Below, piece by piece: positions 57,744 through 64,000 of a stretch of 64,000 nucleotides of DNA. The notes beneath the pieces were generated by a model, which worked only from the letters and a program-made list of their open reading frames with translations, was not told where the DNA came from and did not search any database. A program made the position numbers and the translations under genes. The DNA lies in NCBI GenBank assembly GCA_033296885.1, contig MU863911.1:124001-188000 (forward strand), read 5' to 3'. Within the stretch, counting starts at the first letter, position 1. Every line of letters begins with the position of its first letter. This stretch comes from Triangularia verruculosa (lineage: Eukaryota; Ascomycota; Sordariomycetes; Sordariales; Podosporaceae).

Positions 57744-59243
57744 ATGGCCGACAACGACCAATCCGACCTCCCCCAACCCTTCAACGCCCGCAACCTCGTC
57801 ACGGCGAAAAAGCGCCAGCGCTCTACCTCCCCTGGCGGTGGCTCCGGCTCCGGAACTCCCTCCGGAGAAGCCCCCAAGAAACTCAAACGCCCCGGCCAAC
57901 GCGCCCGCATCGACGACGCCGCCCGTGAACAAGCCCGCCAGCGCGCCCTCGAGCGCCAGCGACAACTCCAAGCCCAAGAAGCCACCGCTGCCGCCGCTAA
58001 TACCCCCACCTCCTTCCCTTCCGGCTCCGGTGGTTCCTTCTCCTCTAACCACAACCCCCGCGCCAACATCAACGACGTCGTCCGCGCCCACTACAACGCC
58101 GTCCCCGAACGAGGCCGCGACTGGCGGAAAACTGACTCCAGAATCAAGGGTCTGAGGTCGTTCAACAACTGGATCAAATCCTGCATCATCCAGAAGTTCT
58201 CCCCAGACGAAGACCACTCCCCGGGCGCCAGAGAAAGAGGGCAGACCTCCAACAGCCGCCTTCTTGTTCTTGACATTGGCTGTGGAAAGGGAGGCGATCT
58301 GGGGAAATGGCAACAGGCGCCCCAAACGGTTGATCTTTATGTTGGTCTTGACCCCGCGGACGTATCCATCGACCAGGCCCGTGAGCGCTACAGATCCATG
58401 TCCCGTCCTGGAGGTGGTGGAAGAGGTGGAAGAGGAGGACATAGAGGCCGGCCTCCACCGCGAATCTTTGAGGCTAGATTTCATGCCAAGGATTGTTTCG
58501 CCGAGCCGATAGGAGATATTGATATCATTCGGCAGGTTGGATTCAACAACAGCAGTGTGAGCTCCAGTCAAGGATTCGACGTGGTGAGCATGATGTTTTG
58601 CATGCACTATGCCTTCGAGACGGAGGCAAAGGCGAGGCAGATGCTGAAGAATGTTGCCGGTGCGCTGAAGAAAGGTGGAAGGTTGATAGGTTGTATCCCC
58701 AACTCGGACGTTATCAGTGCCAAGGTCGAAGAGTTCAACAAGAAGCAAGAGGAAAAGAAGAGAAAGAAGGCCGAGAAGGAGGCCGAGAAGGCTAAGGCGA
58801 AGGAGAATGGTGAGGCAGAAGAGGAGGATCCAAACAAAGAAGACGGAGAACTTGACTCAGACGAAGGCGAAGCAGAGGAGACAGCAGCCTGGGGCAATGA
58901 CATTTACCGTGTCCGTTTCCCCGGACCTACGCCCTCGGACGGGATTTTCAGACCGCCGTTTGGGTGGAAGTACAACTTCTTCTTACATGAGGCCGTGGAG
59001 GAGGTACCCGAGTACGTGGTACCGTGGGAGGCTTTCCGTGCGCTGGCTGATGACTACAATCTTGAGTTGCAGTGGTACAAGCCGTTTGCGGACATATGGG
59101 AGATGGAGAAGGACGATCGGGAGCTGGGGCCGCTGAGCGAGAGGATGGGGGTTAGGGAGAGACATGGGGGCAAGTTGTTGGTTAGTCCCGAGGAGATGGA
59201 GGCGGCAAGCTTTTACATGGGCTTTTGCTTTTATCGGGTTTGA
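57744..59243 (+). CDS. ABD1: mRNA cap guanine-N7 methyltransferase (ABD1)
   Basis: Transfers methyl from S-adenosylmethionine to N7 of the 5' guanosine cap; nuclear. Single exon, 499 residues. The N-terminal about 110 residues are low-complexity and basic (KKRQRSTSP, PKKLKRPGQRARI). The catalytic domain starts at VVRAHYNAVPERGRDW and IKGLRSFNNWIKSCIIQKF. SAM motif I is VLDIGCGKGGDLGKW (Asp177), followed by YVGLDPADVSIDQARERY and FDVVSMMFCMHYAFETEAKARQMLKNV, then GGRLIGCIPNSDVI. An insertion of about 70 residues (Lys/Glu-rich, KKQEEKKRKKAEKEAEKAK) separates this from the cap-binding part (FGWKYNFFLHEAVEEVPEYVV, ELQWYKPFADIWEMEKDD). A Gly/Arg-rich loop (GGGGRGGRGGHRGR, about 222-235) is another fungal insertion. 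Confidence 0.95.
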   Translation: MADNDQSDLPQPFNARNLVTAKKRQRSTSPGGGSGSGTPSGEAPKKLKRPGQRARIDDAAREQARQRALERQRQLQAQEATAAAANTPTSFPSGSGGSFSSNHNPRANINDVVRAHYNAVPERGRDWRKTDSRIKGLRSFNNWIKSCIIQKFSPDEDHSPGARERGQTSNSRLLVLDIGCGKGGDLGKWQQAPQTVDLYVGLDPADVSIDQARERYRSMSRPGGGGRGGRGGHRGRPPPRIFEARFHAKDCFAEPIGDIDIIRQVGFNNSSVSSSQGFDVVSMMFCMHYAFETEAKARQMLKNVAGALKKGGRLIGCIPNSDVISAKVEEFNKKQEEKKRKKAEKEAEKAKAKENGEAEEEDPNKEDGELDSDEGEAEETAAWGNDIYRVRFPGPTPSDGIFRPPFGWKYNFFLHEAVEEVPEYVVPWEAFRALADDYNLELQWYKPFADIWEMEKDDRELGPLSERMGVRERHGGKLLVSPEEMEAASFYMGFCFYRV

Positions 59244-60079
59244 TGGGGAGGGGGTTCTACTCGGCAGCAGAGCAGGGGGGTATGAACCTGGAGCTGGACG
59301 AGCCCCGGAAGAGGAATTAATGTTGGGTATTGTTGTAACGTCAAAAGCATCGGGACTGGCTATGGGAATGATGGGGAAAGTTTCCTATAGAGCCCGGTCT
59401 GTATTATTCTTGCGGAGTAAGCCAAGGCGAACGTTTATCAGCGTTGCAGCTCTACAAAAATCGAAGTCGGCTGGATATGAGATGAATACTCATAAGGTTC
59501 TATAGAGCGCAGATTCTTGAGCATCTGCTCGACTGATGCATAGAAGCGGTACATTCGAAGTATTAGGGCAGTTTGGTCGGGTGGTGACTTACAATGAGCA
59601 AAGACTTTGAACGGATTTTGGCTACCTGATGTAAACATGTCGGTGCATAATATGACGGGATGAGGTTGATCGCAAGCCCATGAAACGTGAGCTCTGATCT
59701 TGTTGCAACACCGCTATCTTGGATAAGACGGATCAAGAAGAGAAGGGGGGATTAAATACTATGTAAACGGTGTATACCTCAAATGTGTATAGGGGTTGTG
59801 TGGGTATCATACAGCTCTCTCTCCCTCTCTCTTTTCCCTTCCACTTTCGCGCCTGAAGTCAGGAGGGAGGAACCAAAACTGGTACTAATAAACGTATTTG
59901 GGGCCAACATATGACAACGGGCTACAGCACGGTCCAAGAAAGTCATCTGAAGAGAGCCCTCCACCAAAAAAACAAAAAAAGGATACTCCGATGTATGCAT
60001 ACAATGTTGACTGACCTGCTCCCTGCTTCAAACCATACCATGTTTGCAATCTTATTCATACCTCGCCAACACCTGAACC
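59244..60079. other. convergent 3' spacer ABD1/GEM1
   Basis: No gene. 3' UTRs of both genes; TC-rich stretch at 59814-59835. Confidence 0.5.
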
Positions 60080-62016
60080 TTACATCGAACTCGTCGACCT
60101 CCTCCAAATCATAAACGCCGCCAAAGCCGCACAAGTCGTCGCTCCGAGCGCCATGTACAAGCTCGTCCGATCCGGCGGCTCCTCCGTCTTCGGGAACGCC
60201 GTGCTCGGGTTCGTTGCCGCCTCCGCCAGCGCAACGAACAATTCACTGATACTATGCCATGTCACACTGACATGTAGTGGAGCAGACATATTCAGCGCGG
60301 CTGTGTATGCATCCGGCTGCAGCTCGCTACGCTGCGTCGTCTTATCGCAATCAGCCTTGAGGGCAGTGTAAATTGCTGGCAGCTCATCTAGTTGCGGATA
60401 TCGTTTCCGTAGCTCGACAATATGAGAGAATGAATCGGGGTCCGAGGAGTCGTAAGCGTAGCAAATCAGGTCGCAAACGTCGAGTTTGGCTTGGTTTTCA
60501 AGAATGGCGGGTTCAAGTTCGCCGAGTTCTTCGAGGATGAGGTAACATTGCTTGCCGCCGCCGAGTTCTACGCTATTGACTGCGCGGCGAGGTTTGATGG
60601 TGGGGTGATAGAGGGCGTCGAATGGGCGGTTAAGAAAAGCGTTTAGAAGGGTGGATTTGCCTGAAGCCGAGGAGCCCAAAACATAGCAGAGGACGACGTT
60701 ACGGTCTACGCGGCCTGGTCTCCGTCTTCGCTTGCGGGGTTTGGTGACTTTGAGTGCTGCCGTGGTTGAATCGCGGGCATTTGGGCCCTCAAACCCCAGA
60801 TAGGCGAGGTATTCTAGTGTTGTTTTTGGTTCTAAGAACGTGGTCATGCTCCATTGTGCCAGCCATCCCTGAAGCGTGATATGGCCAGCCTCGTTCCGAA
60901 CAGTCGATGACGGGAAAGAGGCTTCAACCCAGGACGGTGGCAACCCAGGAGTAGGAGCAAACAAGGCTGCTAATTCCTGGTCGTTGAGGCCTCCATCATT
61001 GTCCTTATCAAAGGTCATGAAAAGTTCCATGAAAAAGCGGTACCCGGCTGGGCTGAGTTCGGTGGACGCATACTCTGGTACATCGAGTTTTGGTTGTAAA
61101 AAACCATCCTCCAAGCTCAGACTGTCAGTGTAGTGGTGCTTTCGTAGAATGATCCAAATCGTCTCATGGCGGCCCTTTTCTGCGTAAAGCTTATTCAGCT
61201 GCAAGAAACCTTGTAAATCCAGCCCCTTACTGATGTTGCAGGTGGGAACAGCCTTGCTAACAACAGCCTTGATATTTTCAAGCTCTTCTGGCAACAAGGG
61301 CTTGTCAAACGATTTGGCCTGGAACTCGTGCATCTCCTTGTCGTTAAGATAGCCGTCCTGGTCTTTATCGCATAGATAGAACACCCTCCTCAGCGCATCA
61401 ACACACGCTGGTTTCAGCTGATTTTCTTTATGGTCGTACAGAGGTGCTATTGGGTGTGTGACTGCCTTCTGACATAGCCAAAAGACCTCAATCACATTCC
61501 GTCCCTCCTTGGCGCTTGTGCGAATACACGAATCAATCTCCCTAAACTCGGCCATAACCGGTAGCATTTCTTCTTCCAGGACTTGCGCTGCGTTCCCATC
61601 ACCAGTAAGATCGGATTTGTTGGCGCATAATACCACGGGGACATTGACGCCGAGGGAGCGAAAATAGGGCATCCAGAAGAGGGCAACACGTTCGTAGCTG
61701 TAGTGGTCTGAGTAGACCAGCATGATGACATTGCACTTCCGGATTTCCTTCCGTAACGTGGTCCGGTCTTGGGGTCGGGCCGAGGTATCGACGACGGTGG
61801 TTGTGACATTCTCGTGGCCGGGTGTTGGAGGGATGGTGATCTGGGGCAGTACCGCTTGGATCTTGTTGGAGACGAAGGTGTCCTTAACCAAGGCGGCGAT
61901 CAGACTGGACTTTCCCGTCCCCTCGTCGCCGCAGATACAGACTCGAACTGCTATAGCCAGCGTGTCAGTCTTGTAGAAGCTTGTTGGTGGGGGTGAGATG
62001 CAGTACCGGTCGCCAT
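60080..62016 (-). CDS. GEM1: mitochondrial Rho GTPase GEM1 (Miro)
   Basis: Outer-mitochondrial-membrane GTPase controlling mitochondrial morphology and inheritance and, in fungi, regulating ER-mitochondria contact. A 10-bp first exon (62016-62007) splices over a 56-bp intron to 61950-60080, giving 626 residues. N-terminal GTPase: P-loop GDEGTGKSS at 11-19, VDTSARP, NKSD at 114-117. EF-hands: DKDQDGYLNDKE (about 200-211) and DKDNDGGLNDQE (about 320-331), each with Asp/Asn ligands intact. C-terminal GTPase: GSSASGKST at 431-439 with a degenerate switch region. C-terminal tail anchor: SLYMALGATTCAALAAFMIWRRSTSSM. It is divergent from creC. Confidence 0.94.
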
Positions 62017-63315
62017 TTTGAGGTTGTTCGTACGGCTTTGATATAGCTACTCTAGAGCACGGCCATAATCTTGCGCCAGAGCGATAATATTGCTAAAGGG
62101 AGCTTGCACGGCGGGTAGTGTGGGCAATCGAGCTATTAGGAAGCATTTGTAGGCGTTGGCTTATCAGTGAAGGTTTTGAGTTCGTCAGGCCATGATGTTG
62201 GACCATGGACTGAATAGCTGCTGGCGACAAATGGAAACCACAAAGCTCCCCCCTTCCCGGTGGTCATTTGCGCTAGCTTCCCGAGCCCCGCCATTGACGT
62301 CCACCGACAGGGCCTTGACCAGCCAATGGGCCAAAAGTTAACATGCTGCATTCCTTGCTGTCCCACCTTCCAGCTCAAAGTCTCGATCTTTGAAGTCTTT
62401 CGGATTCTGCCAATTCATCATGAGAGATCTCTCATCAAACTCTCCTAAGGTAGAGTTTTTGCTTTCAAGGCCATGAAGCCTTGGCGCAAGTCTACTCCCG
62501 TGATGGTTCATTGTGTCGGTGGGTTGCTGGTGCATGATAGAAAGCCCAGACCGTTGCGCCGTTGTAATTTAGACTATCGACTTATCACTCATTTATCAAG
62601 TCAGCCGATCCAGATCACCGGCGGTCTGGGCACCACCTCTTTAGCTAACTGCGCCTATCTCCACATGTGGAATTGAGATATTGTTAGACATATCACCATT
62701 GCCCCGAATATCACGACGATGACGGCATACCTGCAACTGAAGGAAAGTTGCCAACGTCCACCGCCCGGATGGTCGGGACGGCCCTCCCAGTTCCCCACAG
62801 CTTGTCTTTCCCGCCCCGAGGATCCTGGTGGATGACACTTGTGCCTGCTTGCCGGGTCATCGACACAGACGTCGCTTCTTAGTAAGAGTTGCAATGCAGC
62901 GAGGTTAAACGGACTAGCTGGGACCTGGCCCCGGGAGCCCGACGCTATGCGATCGAACTCTTAAGACGGTGCCTTGTCCATAGAGAAGTCGGCTGTTGAC
63001 AGCTTCACTTCTGAATTTCAAGCCACATTGCCCATCACACCGGCCTCCTCCGACAGTTCCTTGGTAGCCCCCACAGCCGACGAAGCACGTTGTGTCTTAG
63101 TGACCTTGGCACGAAGCTCCCCCGCATTCAAGCGCGTCACCTCGCACCGGCTGGTGAGAGTGCTTCTCCAAAGGCGGCCACTAAAACGGGAAACTAGCCC
63201 GCCATGTTGTAAGATAAGCAAGAGCGATAGCGAAGACATCGCGGTCTATGGCAAAGCACGCCACGGTCGCGAGTCGCCTTGTCTTATTAGCCAGTCGTGA
63301 CTGCGCAAATGGCTG
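62017..63315. promoter_or_regulatory. divergent upstream region of GEM1 and creC
   Basis: 1.3 kb; no gene supported. Confidence 0.5.
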
Positions 63316-64000
63316 ATGTTTTCCCTCAGTGTCCTCCCACCTCCACCAAGATATCCCTCTCAGCCAGGAGGGGGATACAATGGCATCTCAGCGGCTGGCG
63401 GCGTCGTTCCAATGATCGAGACGAATAACATCCTGACTACCCCGACGGGCCCCGAATATCAATTCCTTGTTGGCGAGGGTGAGCTTTTGATGTCTTTGTG
63501 CCGTCTCTCCTGCGTAACCGTGAGCTATGGCTGAGCTGTCGGTGTGTGCAAACAGGTCTCTACGTCTTAAAGGAGGATCTGCATCTTGCGACACCTCCAC
63601 CGCACCCGTCCGAAGCTCCCATTCAGAACCCGAATCCGCTCTCAACGGCACCCCAGCCCGCCACAGCTGGCACCCAGCTTTCCCTCATCAACATCGACGT
63701 CGGCCCGCTACCGCCATCCTTCTACCGATCAAACTCGCGATCAGACGGTGTGTCAGGAACCATACAAGAACACCCCGACGAGCGGAGCCAGTCCTCCACC
63801 GAAGTCCGCGAGAGCACAAGCGACGGAGGCCGTCTCAACTCTAGCGATGGCGGCGGGCACTTTGGCTCCAATGCGCCAGCCTTTGGCGAGGGCAACACTC
63901 TTCTTACCCCTGCCCCAACCAAAGACTCCAACAAGCGAAAGAAGCCGAAAAACAACATGACAAAAAGCAACTCTTCCTTCATCTCTCGTGTCATCAACCA
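63316..64000 (+). CDS. creC: creC, WD40 partner of the CreB deubiquitinase (5' part, cut by window end)
   Basis: CreC complexes with the deubiquitinase CreB and takes part in carbon catabolite repression in aspergilli. Exon 1 is 63316-63478 and exon 2 starts at 63556 and runs off the window; 202 residues are visible. Matches to the family start are MFSLSVLPPPPRYPS, MIETNNILTTPTGPEYQF and, across the splice, VGEGLYVLKEDLHLATPPPHP with SEAPIQNPNPLSTAPQ. Then come APAFGEGNTLLTPAPTKDSN and KRKKPKNNMTKSNSSFISRV, which precede the WD40 propeller. The propeller itself would lie beyond 64000. The Ser/Asp-rich segment (about 105-145) is poorly conserved. Confidence 0.9.

Noticed and set aside
57361..58155. 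264-codon plus-strand frame overlapping the ABD1 start
   Set aside because: Pro/Ser-rich shadow in another frame of the ABD1 N-terminus; ABD1 motifs fix the real frame.

Overview
This window is nuclear DNA of a filamentous ascomycete, most likely a Sordariomycete of the order Sordariales. Four things point there: short introns of about 50-80 bp with GTRAGT donors and CTRAC-like branch points, single-copy genes whose products resemble Neurospora proteins (HP1, CMLE, creC, the 30 kDa complex I subunit), a dispersed Neurospora-type 5S rRNA gene with an upstream TATA box, and a 3.5-kb block bleached to A+T in the manner of repeat-induced point mutation (RIP). I place 21 protein genes and one 5S rRNA gene. 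Most are housekeeping genes, and I see no secondary-metabolite cluster.

Layout, left to right. NDUFS3 (581-1504, +) is followed by 2 kb of gene-poor DNA with a 21-bp minisatellite and a cluster of AGTGGTCAG words. A divergent aromatic-catabolism pair comes next: an intradiol dioxygenase (3546-4454, -) and 3-carboxymuconate cyclase (5834-7130, +). Then the karyogamy protein KAR5 (-), mitochondrial ribosomal protein uL6m (+) and the bisphosphate nucleotidase HAL2/MET22 (-). A RIP-degraded DNA transposon with terminal inverted repeats and TA flanks occupies 12900-16403. Beyond it lie a Ser/Thr-rich single-pass membrane protein (-), a cupin (-), HP1 (-), a zinc-finger/coiled-coil orphan (+), cytosolic lysyl-tRNA synthetase (+) and an ABCA-type full transporter (+).

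From 34 kb: 5S rRNA (-), Mediator subunit MED13 (-), ENP2 (+), a small single-pass membrane protein (-), a 1478-residue coiled-coil protein (+), alanine aminotransferase with a far-upstream mitochondrial-presequence exon (+), proteasome lid subunit RPN7 (-), mRNA cap methyltransferase ABD1 (+), the mitochondrial Rho GTPase GEM1/Miro (-), and the 5' part of creC, which runs off the right edge.

Most neighbours are functionally unrelated. The exceptions are the dioxygenase/CMLE pair, which fits consecutive steps of the beta-ketoadipate pathway, and possibly RPN7/ABD1, which share a 617-bp head-to-head promoter. Exon borders were placed by hand from splice signals and frame continuity. They are internally consistent in frame but not backed by transcripts.
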